This document shows, piece by piece, positions 1 to 7,100 of a stretch of DNA of 9,162 nucleotides. The stretch spans positions 1 through 9,162 of the forward strand of contig JAEDLN010000088.1 in NCBI GenBank assembly GCA_016295275.1, read 5' to 3'. The DNA comes from Kiritimatiellia bacterium. GTDB taxonomy: Bacteria; Verrucomicrobiota; Kiritimatiellia; RFP12; UBA3636. Within the stretch, counting starts at the first letter, position 1. Every line of letters starts with the position of its first letter. The position numbers and the translations under genes are program-made. The notes under the pieces were generated by a model. It was given only the letters and a program-made list of their open reading frames with translations. It was not told the origin of the DNA and did no database searches.

Positions 1-157
1 CGGCTCGCGCCGCCGCGCCGCATGGTGCGGTGCGCGGCTTGGCATCCCGCGCCCCTTACCCGCCCCCCGTGGCGCGGCCCCGTTGCGGTGGGGCGCGATG
101 CTTGGCCGCCGGGCCTCCCGGCTCGCGCCGCCGCGCCTCGTGGCGCGGCCCCGTTGC
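1..157. repeat. GC-rich modular repeat block, left side
   Basis: This stretch is non-coding and built from short repeated modules. A 19-base word (CGGCTCGCGCCGCCGCGCC) occurs exactly at 1-19 and again at 119-137. A 32-base module at 69-100 recurs at 8881-8912 with 30 of 32 bases identical, and its first 18 bases recur exactly at 140-157. The stretch 7-50 recurs at 8921-8962: 14 identical bases, a short variable part differing by 2 bases in length, then 21 of 22 identical. A small hairpin with a 6-base stem lies at 108-122 (GCCGGG-CCT-CCCGGC). Both window ends therefore carry the same repeat family in different module order. Open frames here are artefacts of the composition. The function is unknown; a dispersed REP- or MITE-like intergenic element is the likely type. 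Confidence 0.75.
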
Positions 158-182
158 TATACGCCCCCTTGCACGCCACGCT

Positions 183-239
183 CCCCACTCGCCCGTGGGG
201 GTTCCCCACTTGCCCGTGGCGGCTCGCCACCCCGTGGGG
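183..239. repeat. Tandem 21-base repeat forming hairpins downstream of the operon
   Basis: Two units of about 21 bases (183-203 and 204-224) and a third partial unit are arranged in tandem. The junctions form hairpins with 6-base stems and 3-base loops: GTGGGG-GTT-CCCCAC at 195-209 and GTGGCG-GCT-CGCCAC at 216-230. A further short CCCC-GT-GGGG inverted repeat lies at 230-239. The same hairpin (loop GTT) recurs on the far side of the operon at 9006-9020. The array begins about 12 bases after the stop of the last gene (minus strand), so the transcript would end in stacked GC hairpins. There is no T-tract, so it is not a standard intrinsic terminator. It may slow 3' decay or simply be part of the dispersed repeat. 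Confidence 0.6.
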
Positions 240-251
240 ATCAATTCGGGA

Positions 252-1709
252 TTAGCCGTGCGCAGCCCCTGCGCCCTGCGCCGCCTTCTTGCACGCCTGC
301 AACTGCGCAAATTCAGGGCGTTCCTTGTAGAAGTTGTCCAGCGGATAGCAGCCCGATACAATGCCGTGGCGCGGCGCATTCGTGCAATCGCCAAAGGTGC
401 GGCAAATGCGACAACGATCCAATGCCTTGCCTGCCAAAAGGTCTGCCGGCATGTCCGGATACGAGAGTACCATGCGCCCGATACCGACCCAATCCGTATG
501 CCCGGCGGCGACCGCCGCTTCCGCCGCATTCGGCAGAAATTCCTGCAGACAGGTGTACCCGGAGCCGACAACCTTCAACCATGGGCAACGCTGCTTGATG
601 CGACGCACTGCCGCCAAGTGGCGCGACACGTTATAAAGCGGATTTTCCGGCATCTGATAGCCGTCCGCAACCGGAAAATACGCCGGTCTCTGCATGTGGA
701 CGTTGTAGTACGGCGAGCCAATCGTTGCACAGATGAACGTCACGCCATAGCTGCGCATCATCTCCAGCAATGCCGTCGTTTCCGTCAAATCCGGATCCAT
801 CGTAAGCCCATCGCCCGAGCCGCCGAAGGCATACGGATAGGGCGTTTCTTTCGGCCAATCCATTGGATACCCGACTCCGTCCGATCCCTTCTGAAAGGGC
901 AAAATGTCAAATAGGCTGACACGAGAGGAAATGCCAAGCCCCGGGCACGCCTTCCGGATGCCTTCGACGATTTCACGGTAAAACCGCGTCCGATTCTCAA
1001 ACGAACCGCCATACGGCCCCGGCCGATCGACGGCCGAAAGAAATTCGTGCAGCAAATACCCGTGCGCCTGCTTGATGTCGACAAAGTCAAATCCGGCCCG
1101 CTGCGCAATCTCGGCCGCATGCACAAATTGCCCGACCAACTCGCGGACTTCCCGGTCGCTGACAATGCGCCCCGCGCCAAATTTGCGATCGAGCAATGGA
1201 TGCGCATACGCCGTGCGCGACTCCAAGACGAACCGATCGTTCGGATGCGCAAACCGTCCCGAATGCGTCAGCTGCAAGCCAATGCAAAGCTCTTCCGATT
1301 CGCCGAAGCGGTTCCGGTGCGCCCGACGCATCTTCTCGCAAATCGTGCGAAGCGCATCGGCTGTGTGATCGGCGCACATCAGCTGCTGCGGATTGCTCCG
1401 CCCTTCATGCGTGACGGCCGCCGCCTCCGTTCCATAGAGAAGCTTCGCGCCACTGGTCGCAAACCGCAGCCAACGCCGCTCCGTCAACTCGCTTGGACGC
1501 CCGTCGTCCTCGCAGTCCCACCCCTCCATCGGCAAAATCGCCCACCGATTGCTCAACCGCTTCCCCAATACCTCAATCGGACGGGCAAGCGCCGAATCGC
1601 CCCCCGGCGGAACGGCATCCGCCAACTCGATGGAGATGTCTTCCGCACGCAAATATGCGCGAAAATCGGACAGGCTTTGGAAAGAGGCAACCTTTCGATA
1701 TGTCTTCAT
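252..1709 (-). CDS. NADH:flavin oxidoreductase, Old Yellow Enzyme family, with C-terminal Cys cluster
   Basis: A 485-residue protein of the OYE / 2,4-dienoyl-CoA reductase TIM-barrel family, which uses FMN to reduce activated C=C bonds. Visible hallmarks are QLTHSGR at 146-152, HGYLLHEFLS at 216-225 followed by GPYGGSFENR at 231-240, and a C-terminal FMN-phosphate region (VVGSGY at 380-385, GIGRM at 409-413). Cys433, 436, 442 and 454 give a C-x2-C-x5-C-x11-C cluster resembling the 4Fe-4S motif of 2,4-dienoyl-CoA reductases, with wider middle spacing. The FAD/NAD(P)H domains of those larger enzymes are absent, so the electron donor is unclear. An insert around 274-305 lengthens the barrel beyond usual single-domain OYEs (about 350-380 residues). 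It is the last gene of the run, 26 bases after the lyase stop. I chose ATG at 1709; an in-frame ATG at 1721 is possible, and neither has a clear ribosome binding site. The family is secure and the substrate unknown. Confidence 0.88.
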   Translation of the reverse strand: MKTYRKVASFQSLSDFRAYLRAEDISIELADAVPPGGDSALARPIEVLGKRLSNRWAILPMEGWDCEDDGRPSELTERRWLRFATSGAKLLYGTEAAAVTHEGRSNPQQLMCADHTADALRTICEKMRRAHRNRFGESEELCIGLQLTHSGRFAHPNDRFVLESRTAYAHPLLDRKFGAGRIVSDREVRELVGQFVHAAEIAQRAGFDFVDIKQAHGYLLHEFLSAVDRPGPYGGSFENRTRFYREIVEGIRKACPGLGISSRVSLFDILPFQKGSDGVGYPMDWPKETPYPYAFGGSGDGLTMDPDLTETTALLEMMRSYGVTFICATIGSPYYNVHMQRPAYFPVADGYQMPENPLYNVSRHLAAVRRIKQRCPWLKVVGSGYTCLQEFLPNAAEAAVAAGHTDWVGIGRMVLSYPDMPADLLAGKALDRCRICRTFGDCTNAPRHGIVSGCYPLDNFYKERPEFAQLQACKKAAQGAGAAHG

Positions 1710-1735
1710 AATGGACTGCATTCGGACAAATCTTG

Positions 1736-3616
1736 TTATCGGATGGAAAAACGGAGCGTCAGCTCTCCGGCATCGCCCTCGGTCGGCCAGACCGTCGTGC
1801 GATACAACAGCTTCCCCCACGATTCGAGCATGCGCGAATCCGTGACGGGAAATTCTTCGGTTTCGAACGGCGCCGAACTGTCAAAGGCGAGAGACCCGGA
1901 AAATGTTCCGTTCGCCAAGGGCGTGCGCGTGTAGAGTCGCAAAACCGGCTTCCGTTTCTTCAGGAGCTTCCACGTATCGTGAACCGTTACCACGCCGACC
2001 GCTTTGTCAAAGTCGATCTCCCGACGATAGGAACTGACACCGACCTCCGCCGAATAGGCCGATTCAAGCGACATCGCCAACCGAATGGAATGCTCCGTTT
2101 CTTCGAAGGAAAGGTCCGTGGCACGACTTTGATCCGAGGGGTGCTGGCCAAACGAATCGAACATCAGGACGTTGTGCCCGACACTGCTGAGAATGGGATG
2201 CTCGTACCGCTGGGGCGAAAAGGTGAAACGCGTATATTCCGTACTGCCCATGTCAATGACGACCGGCTCGTCATCAACCCCGATGATGAACTGTCCGACA
2301 TCGAGATGGTTGTGGTTTTCGCCATTGTTTCCACCCTTTGCAGCCAGAAAGATTCGCCCCGATTTCGCATAGAGCGCCTGCAGAATCGGATACCAGTGGC
2401 ACCCCTCCGGTCTCGCGCCGGAAAGCACTTCGCCTTCTTTCGGTTTCGTGTACCCGGCCACGTTCTCCGAAGCCGGCTCGTGCGTCCAAACCAGATTCGC
2501 TATGGTTCGAAGCAGATTCTCGACCGGAAAGGACTTTTCGACTCCGCTGCTCTTGTACCGGGGAGGATTCTCCGTATAAAAACAATCCAGGAATTTCAAC
2601 ATCTTTGGATTTCCCGCCCGTTCGGCAAATCGGCGCAAAACCCCATCGTCCGACAGCGACATGCGAGCCCCGCTGTCCGCAAACGGAACGACCCATTTCT
2701 TCCCGATCCACGCATTGGCGGGATACTCCGCCATCAAACGGAACTTCTCATCCCCGTACGTGAGTTTGATCGCGCCACCGCTGGCTTGATACAACTGCTC
2801 GCAAAACAGAAAATGGCAAAACGGCGAAACCGCCCAATAGCCAGGCCCTTCGTCGCAACCGCCGTCATTCGAATACCGCTCGTAAAAACGGCCATCCGCC
2901 AAAATCAGCTTTTGAACATACGCCTGCAGCCGTTCGCCGTCCAAAACCGCAAGTCCCGCACAGAGTACGTTGCTGCAAACCCAAGGTGTCCAATTGTTCT
3001 GCCCACGGGCCCAGAAAAACGTCTCGATATGATCCTCGATCGGCTTAATCGTGCGCTCGATGATCGTTTTGCGAATCCATTTCGGCAAATTCAAAGAGAC
3101 AATTTCCAGCCGATTCTTGCCCAACGCATACACGAGCGCCAACAGCTGCGCCGTCTGCGCGGAAAACAAATCGACGATCTCGTCACCCGGATCCGGCAAC
3201 GGATCGGCCGTGTTCGTGTGCGCCGGCAAACACCAAGTCGGCTCGCCCAAAATCAACCACGTCCAATCTGCAATGGCATCCAAAAAACGTCCGAATCCTT
3301 CAAACGCTTCCGCCAAAAAAAGCGTGGCCAATATACGCCGACGCGTGAAGTACAATTGCTCGAAATGCGACCTGTTCCCCGTGCGCCGGAATTCCATGTA
3401 GCACGTGGCGCGCAACTCCGGGAAGGATTCTTTTTGGTACCGCTCCGCCAACTCGATGATACGCTTCACAAACGGAGCGAACTGCGGGTCGGACGTAATG
3501 CTCCCCCAAGCGACGAAATTCTCGATCGGCGGAAAACAACACCCGCCCCGAAGCGCGGTCAGGGCTTCCGGTTTTGCAAAACGGGCGTGCGTCTCGGATG
3601 AAATCAATGGATGCAT
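1736..3616 (-). CDS. Heparinase II/III family polysaccharide lyase
   Basis: A 626-residue protein matching the heparinase II/III and alginate-lyase-like superfamily, whose members cleave uronic-acid-containing polysaccharides by beta-elimination and leave a 4,5-unsaturated uronate. The N-terminal half is helical and fits the alpha/alpha toroid, with NNWTPWVCSN at 207-216 and a DGGCDEGPGYW motif at 251-261 (Tyr248 and Tyr260 are candidate catalytic residues). The C-terminal half fits the beta-sandwich domain and carries NHNHLDVGQF at 434-443, the family's most recognisable signature. No signal peptide or membrane segment is visible, so it probably acts on imported oligosaccharides in the cytoplasm. 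It starts 9 bases after the flavoprotein stop with a good GAGGT site. Exact specificity (heparin, heparan, alginate, other) cannot be told. Its antisense strand is open for over 600 codons, which is a codon-use artefact. Confidence 0.9.
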   Translation of the reverse strand: MHPLISSETHARFAKPEALTALRGGCCFPPIENFVAWGSITSDPQFAPFVKRIIELAERYQKESFPELRATCYMEFRRTGNRSHFEQLYFTRRRILATLFLAEAFEGFGRFLDAIADWTWLILGEPTWCLPAHTNTADPLPDPGDEIVDLFSAQTAQLLALVYALGKNRLEIVSLNLPKWIRKTIIERTIKPIEDHIETFFWARGQNNWTPWVCSNVLCAGLAVLDGERLQAYVQKLILADGRFYERYSNDGGCDEGPGYWAVSPFCHFLFCEQLYQASGGAIKLTYGDEKFRLMAEYPANAWIGKKWVVPFADSGARMSLSDDGVLRRFAERAGNPKMLKFLDCFYTENPPRYKSSGVEKSFPVENLLRTIANLVWTHEPASENVAGYTKPKEGEVLSGARPEGCHWYPILQALYAKSGRIFLAAKGGNNGENHNHLDVGQFIIGVDDEPVVIDMGSTEYTRFTFSPQRYEHPILSSVGHNVLMFDSFGQHPSDQSRATDLSFEETEHSIRLAMSLESAYSAEVGVSSYRREIDFDKAVGVVTVHDTWKLLKKRKPVLRLYTRTPLANGTFSGSLAFDSSAPFETEEFPVTDSRMLESWGKLLYRTTVWPTEGDAGELTLRFSIR

Positions 3617-3621
3617 ACAAT

Positions 3622-3627
3622 ACCTCT
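3622..3627 (-). promoter_or_regulatory. Shine-Dalgarno site of the lyase gene
   Basis: On the minus strand AGAGGT lies 5 bases before the ATG at 3616 and overlaps the TAG stop (3626-3628) of the upstream flavoprotein gene. This fixes the lyase start and suggests translational coupling of the two genes. Confidence 0.7.
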
Positions 3628-5560
3628 ATTCAAATGCGGATGATTGTCGATGATGAATCGAACCGTTGCGAAATTGCTTCCAAACCGTCTCAAACCAGCC
3701 ATTGCTCTCCGGAAGCGGACGGCACGGCTCCCAGCTGATTTCCGGACGCGGCGCCTCCCCGTGCGCAGGAACCGCAGCATGGCACAACTGGACAAACCGC
3801 CGATACCGTCGGTCTTCCGGCAGCACTCGCCATGCCTCCAGAAGAGCCGGATGCGGACAAACCCCGTCCGAGCCGCGGACAAGCGCCCCGCCGCGCGACC
3901 CGACCTGCCGGGTTTGCGCATGGACCGCCGCCAAATAGAAAACGTGAGCAAGGCATAGCTGGCGGTTGCGAAGCGTCTCCGCAAGCACCGGCGGCTTCAG
4001 CCCGCCAAGCCCCTGCGAAAGAAGACGCTCGTACTGCGTGCGGGCCTCGGCAAAGGCTGCCGCCGATGACGCCTCCGAACGGACAAAGGCCCCGTCTCGC
4101 GTCATCCGATGCTGGAAAATGCCGCGCTCCCGCCGCCACGAATCGACGCCCGGCCGCGCTTGCGCCTCCCGCAACTCCCGCAAGGCCGCTTCCGCCGCTG
4201 CCGCAAAACTCATATCCGGACAGGGGTCCGCCGCGCCCCGCGCCGCAATGCGCTCCGCCGCGCGAAACGCACCAACCTGCCCCGCATTGAGCGCCGTGCC
4301 GCCCGGCCGCGTCACCCCATGCGTGCCCGCGACCTCGCCAATCGGGAACAAATGCCGGAGAGAAACCGATTCCCACCAAATGTCGACCGCCAAGCCGCCA
4401 TTGTTGTGCTGGGCGCAAACCGCTACCTCAAGCGGACGCTCCGCCAAATCGATGCCATGCTCCCGATAGAGCCGGACCGCCGGCTCGTTCATGCGCAAAA
4501 GCCGCTCAAAGGGCTTGCCGCACAAACACCCGCATTTTTTCAAATAGGTGCGCGTTTCTTCCCCCAGCCTGTCAAACGAAAAATCGGCCGGATCGTCGCG
4601 ATAGTCCAAATAGACGCGACGCCCGCGTTCCGCCGTTTCAATGTACGTGAAAATGTCGATCAGCGACGAGCCCGGAACGTGCCCGACTGAAAAGGGCCAC
4701 TGGTAGCCTTTGAGAAAAATCGCATCGTACATCTCGCCCGGCGTTGCAAAATAGTCGCGCAGAAACTCACGCTCCTCGCCATTCGAATCGACCGAGACGA
4801 ATCGCGGCAATACCTGCATGTAGCTGCCGCTGACATTCCAACGGAACCCAAGTGACGCCAGCCCAAACTGCGACTCGGATAAATTGGCGGCCGTCGCCCC
4901 CGCTTCCAATGCAAGGCCAATGCCACCGGTCTGAATCGGCGGATAAACGCTCGTTTCGTAAAGCCCGCCCGGTCCGCCAACCGCAAAAACAACTTCATCC
5001 GCTTGAACGGCCGTAAAAACGCCCGTTCCCGTATGCACGAAAATCGCCCCCAGACAACGCGTCCGCTCCGGATCCGTCAGCAAGCGAACGCAGACCTGAC
5101 GCTCCTCGACACGAATGCCGCGGCGCTCGACCTCCCGGTGCAGACAACGGCACATGTCGCGCGATGTGTAGGGACCGCAACTCGTGGCACGGCGACGGGG
5201 ATCGTGATCGGTCTTGTACCCAATGTACTGCCCGTATGCATCGTGCGGAAAGGGTACGCCAAGATGACAGAGCTGCGCAAAGGCACTCGAACTGGTTGAC
5301 GCCTCTACAAGCGCCGTATCGCCATGCATCGACCCGCCCGCCATCAAATCGCGGGCCATGTCAGCCGGCGAATCCGCCTCCGCGCCATACATCCCGAGCT
5401 TGTAGTAGGTCTGCTTGTCGCTTCCCGTATTCAGAGAGGTGCCCATCCGAAGCCCCTCCGTATACAAAACAAGCGAATCGACTTCCAACGCATCCAGCCG
5501 GACCGCCGCACATAATCCGGCCGCCCCGCTGCCAATCAGAAGTACATGAACCTTTTCCAT
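3626..5560 (-). CDS. FAD-dependent oxidoreductase, fumarate reductase/succinate dehydrogenase flavoprotein-like
   Basis: A 644-residue FAD-binding protein. The Rossmann dinucleotide motif GSGAAG is at 10-15 after a beta strand (VHVLLI). The C-terminal part of the FAD domain shows HNNGGLAVD at 385-393 and GEVAGTHGVTRPGG at 408-421, the equivalent of the HxxGG and GE...G motifs of fumarate reductase, succinate dehydrogenase and L-aspartate oxidase. A helical C-terminal domain with RNRQLCLAH (531-539) and SRGGA (555-559) also fits that family. The His that covalently binds FAD in FrdA/SdhA is not seen; the equivalent stretch reads GTSLNTGSDKQ (40-50). No signal peptide or membrane anchor is present, so it is probably soluble. 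It sits between a short-chain reductase and a lyase, 9 bases from the latter. ATG at 5560 is preferred because the Rossmann fold begins right after it; an in-frame TTG at 5596 would add 12 residues. The substrate is unknown. Confidence 0.82.
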   Translation of the reverse strand: MEKVHVLLIGSGAAGLCAAVRLDALEVDSLVLYTEGLRMGTSLNTGSDKQTYYKLGMYGAEADSPADMARDLMAGGSMHGDTALVEASTSSSAFAQLCHLGVPFPHDAYGQYIGYKTDHDPRRRATSCGPYTSRDMCRCLHREVERRGIRVEERQVCVRLLTDPERTRCLGAIFVHTGTGVFTAVQADEVVFAVGGPGGLYETSVYPPIQTGGIGLALEAGATAANLSESQFGLASLGFRWNVSGSYMQVLPRFVSVDSNGEEREFLRDYFATPGEMYDAIFLKGYQWPFSVGHVPGSSLIDIFTYIETAERGRRVYLDYRDDPADFSFDRLGEETRTYLKKCGCLCGKPFERLLRMNEPAVRLYREHGIDLAERPLEVAVCAQHNNGGLAVDIWWESVSLRHLFPIGEVAGTHGVTRPGGTALNAGQVGAFRAAERIAARGAADPCPDMSFAAAAEAALRELREAQARPGVDSWRRERGIFQHRMTRDGAFVRSEASSAAAFAEARTQYERLLSQGLGGLKPPVLAETLRNRQLCLAHVFYLAAVHAQTRQVGSRGGALVRGSDGVCPHPALLEAWRVLPEDRRYRRFVQLCHAAVPAHGEAPRPEISWEPCRPLPESNGWFETVWKQFRNGSIHHRQSSAFE

Positions 5561-5611
5561 AACTCGTACGCCATGCCGCAAGGCCAGCCGTGGCAAAAGT
5601 GTGTTTCAAAC

Positions 5612-6382
5612 TCAAAACCGAAGGACGGATAGCCCGCCGTCCACATGGATGACCTCGCCCGTCGAATACGCCAGCGATCCGGTCGCAAGCATCGCAACCG
5701 CACGGCCAATGTCGGCAGGCGTGCCCCAGCGACGCTGCAACGTGAGCCCGTCCGCAATCAACTTGTCGTACTTCTCCGTCACAACCGCCGTCATATCGCT
5801 GCGAATCACGCCCGGCCGAAGCTCGTAAACCGGAATGTGCGCGTCCGCAAGCCGTACCGCCCATAACTTGGTCGCCATGGCAACCCCCGCCTTGGATAGG
5901 CAATACTCGCCGCGATTGATGCTCGCATAATCCGCCGAAACCGATCCGATGTTGATGATGCAGCGAAAAACCGCAGCGCCCGTCGATGGGTTCGCAAGCA
6001 TCCGCTTGGCTACCGCTTGCGTCAAAAAGAAAGGCCCTTGCAAATTGGTGCGGATGAGTCGCTCGAAGCTTTCTTCGCCCATCTCCAGAAGATCCGCGCG
6101 AACCGTCGGCGCAACCCCCGCATTGTTGACCAGAATGTCAGGTGTTCCAAAATCCTGCTCGAAGGCGCTCAGCAATGCCGTGCGAGATGCCGCATCCGAA
6201 ATGTCACATCCGTAGGCGCGAACCCGGACATGGTGCTCCGCCTCCAATGCCGCCGCCCGGGCATCCGATTCCGAACTCTTTTTGCGACCGCAATATCCAA
6301 CCGAAAACCCGTGCGAAACAAGACTCTCGACAATTCCGGCGCCAATGCCGCGGGTGCCGCCCGTTACCAATACAGAAGCCAT
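5612..6382 (-). CDS. Short-chain dehydrogenase/reductase (SDR), 3-oxoacyl-ACP reductase-like
   Basis: A 256-residue classical SDR, an NAD(P)(H)-dependent carbonyl/alcohol oxidoreductase. The cofactor motif TGGTRGIG is at 7-14, Asp60 follows the adenine-pocket strand, and NNAG is at 86-89. The catalytic residues are Ser147, Tyr160 and Lys164 in a YxxxK motif, with the usual 13-residue Ser-Tyr spacing. RPGVIRSDM (189-197) and the C-terminal HVDGG (246-250) are typical. The length fits the family exactly. General annotation tools would call it a FabG-like ketoacyl reductase. Next to a polysaccharide lyase, a sugar or uronate ketone reductase role is more likely than fatty acid synthesis, but this is inference. 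The ATG at 6382 is supported by a GGAG site 6 bases upstream; the longer frame upstream has no SDR-like sequence. It follows upp after 59 bases. Confidence 0.9.
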   Translation of the reverse strand: MASVLVTGGTRGIGAGIVESLVSHGFSVGYCGRKKSSESDARAAALEAEHHVRVRAYGCDISDAASRTALLSAFEQDFGTPDILVNNAGVAPTVRADLLEMGEESFERLIRTNLQGPFFLTQAVAKRMLANPSTGAAVFRCIINIGSVSADYASINRGEYCLSKAGVAMATKLWAVRLADAHIPVYELRPGVIRSDMTAVVTEKYDKLIADGLTLQRRWGTPADIGRAVAMLATGSLAYSTGEVIHVDGGLSVLRF

Positions 6383-6388
6383 CGTTTT

Positions 6389-6392
6389 CTCC
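6389..6392 (-). promoter_or_regulatory. Shine-Dalgarno site of the SDR gene
   Basis: GGAG on the minus strand, 6 bases before the ATG at 6382. It decides this start over the longer open frame that begins near 6535 inside upp. Confidence 0.6.
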
Positions 6393-6441
6393 GAAAATCC
6401 ATTCAATGAACCTGAAACGCAAAGAAACGGAAAAGCGTCCG

Positions 6442-7065
6442 CTAAAGCGTCCCGAACAAGCGGTCGCCCGCATCGCCGATGCCGGGAACAATGTATTTCA
6501 CCTCGTTCAGTCGATCGTCCTCGGCAGCCGCCCAAACGGATACGTCAGGATGCTCTTTTTCCAAACGGGAAAGCCCTTCCGGACAACTGATGAGGCAGAG
6601 AAACAAAATCCGCTTGTATCCCAGCTTCTTGAGCGTGGCAATGGCATCGCATGCGGAACCGCCCGTCGCCAACATCGGATCCAGCAAAATCGCCAGGCTT
6701 TCCTCCCCCGCCGGAACCGGAATCTTCGCATAATACGGCTCCGGCTCCGCCGTCTTCTCGTTGCGCTGCATGCCGAGAACACCGACCGATGCATCCGGCA
6801 ACAAACCGCTGAGCGCATCCAACATGCCTAACCCGGCCCGTAAAATCGGAACCAATACCACAGTCGCGGCAATCTCACGCCCCTCCGCGACCGCAAAGGG
6901 TGACGGTGCCGGCACCGCACGCGTCGGCAACTCCCGCAACGCCTCATACCCGAGAAAGGTCGAAAGCTCGCGGACAAGGATACGAAAACGCTTGGGCGGC
7001 GTGGCGGGATTCCGCAACTCGACAAGGCGATGCCGAATCAAAGGATGGGTAGAAATCGTATGCAT
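6442..7065 (-). CDS. upp: Uracil phosphoribosyltransferase
   Basis: A 207-residue cytoplasmic enzyme that makes UMP and pyrophosphate from uracil and PRPP (pyrimidine salvage). The PRPP-binding loop DPMLATGGSA is at 129-138. The C-terminal uracil-binding signature YIVPGIGDAGDRLFGT is at 191-206. VPILRAGLGM (72-81) is the conserved strand-loop of this family. The length is essentially that of the E. coli enzyme (208). The start at 7065 gives the typical N-terminus (HPLIRHRLVELRN), with a GGAGAG site 9 bases upstream. It begins 35 bases after the stop of the aromatic fusion gene, an odd partner metabolically, so the two probably just share a transcript. The sequence is intact with no missing key residue. 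Confidence 0.97.
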   Translation of the reverse strand: MHTISTHPLIRHRLVELRNPATPPKRFRILVRELSTFLGYEALRELPTRAVPAPSPFAVAEGREIAATVVLVPILRAGLGMLDALSGLLPDASVGVLGMQRNEKTAEPEPYYAKIPVPAGEESLAILLDPMLATGGSACDAIATLKKLGYKRILFLCLISCPEGLSRLEKEHPDVSVWAAAEDDRLNEVKYIVPGIGDAGDRLFGTL

Positions 7066-7100
7066 GGGTCAACGCTCTCCAAATACGGAAGAAAACCAAA

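Noticed and set aside
183..251. Intrinsic terminator after the last gene
   Set aside because: Strong hairpins are present but no T-tract follows on the minus strand, so I list them as repeats and not as a terminator.
1710..1820. Longer N-terminus for the OYE-type protein, overlapping the lyase gene
   Set aside because: The extension overlaps the lyase coding region in another frame and carries no family sequence. The ATG at 1709 (or 1721) lies just after the lyase stop.
1733..3601. A 622-codon open frame on the plus strand opposite the heparinase-type lyase
   Set aside because: It is in exact codon register with the lyase gene. Stops in that register require TTA, CTA or TCA codons in the real gene, which are avoided here. 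The product has no recognisable fold and is rich in Arg and Pro.
6383..6441. Terminator or separate promoter between upp and the SDR gene
   Set aside because: The 59-base gap has T-rich runs on the coding strand but no hairpin and no convincing promoter pair, so a transcript boundary here is not supported.
6383..6535. Longer N-terminus for the SDR, overlapping upp
   Set aside because: The Rossmann strand begins right after the ATG at 6382, which has a GGAG site. The extra residues are out-of-frame translation of upp.
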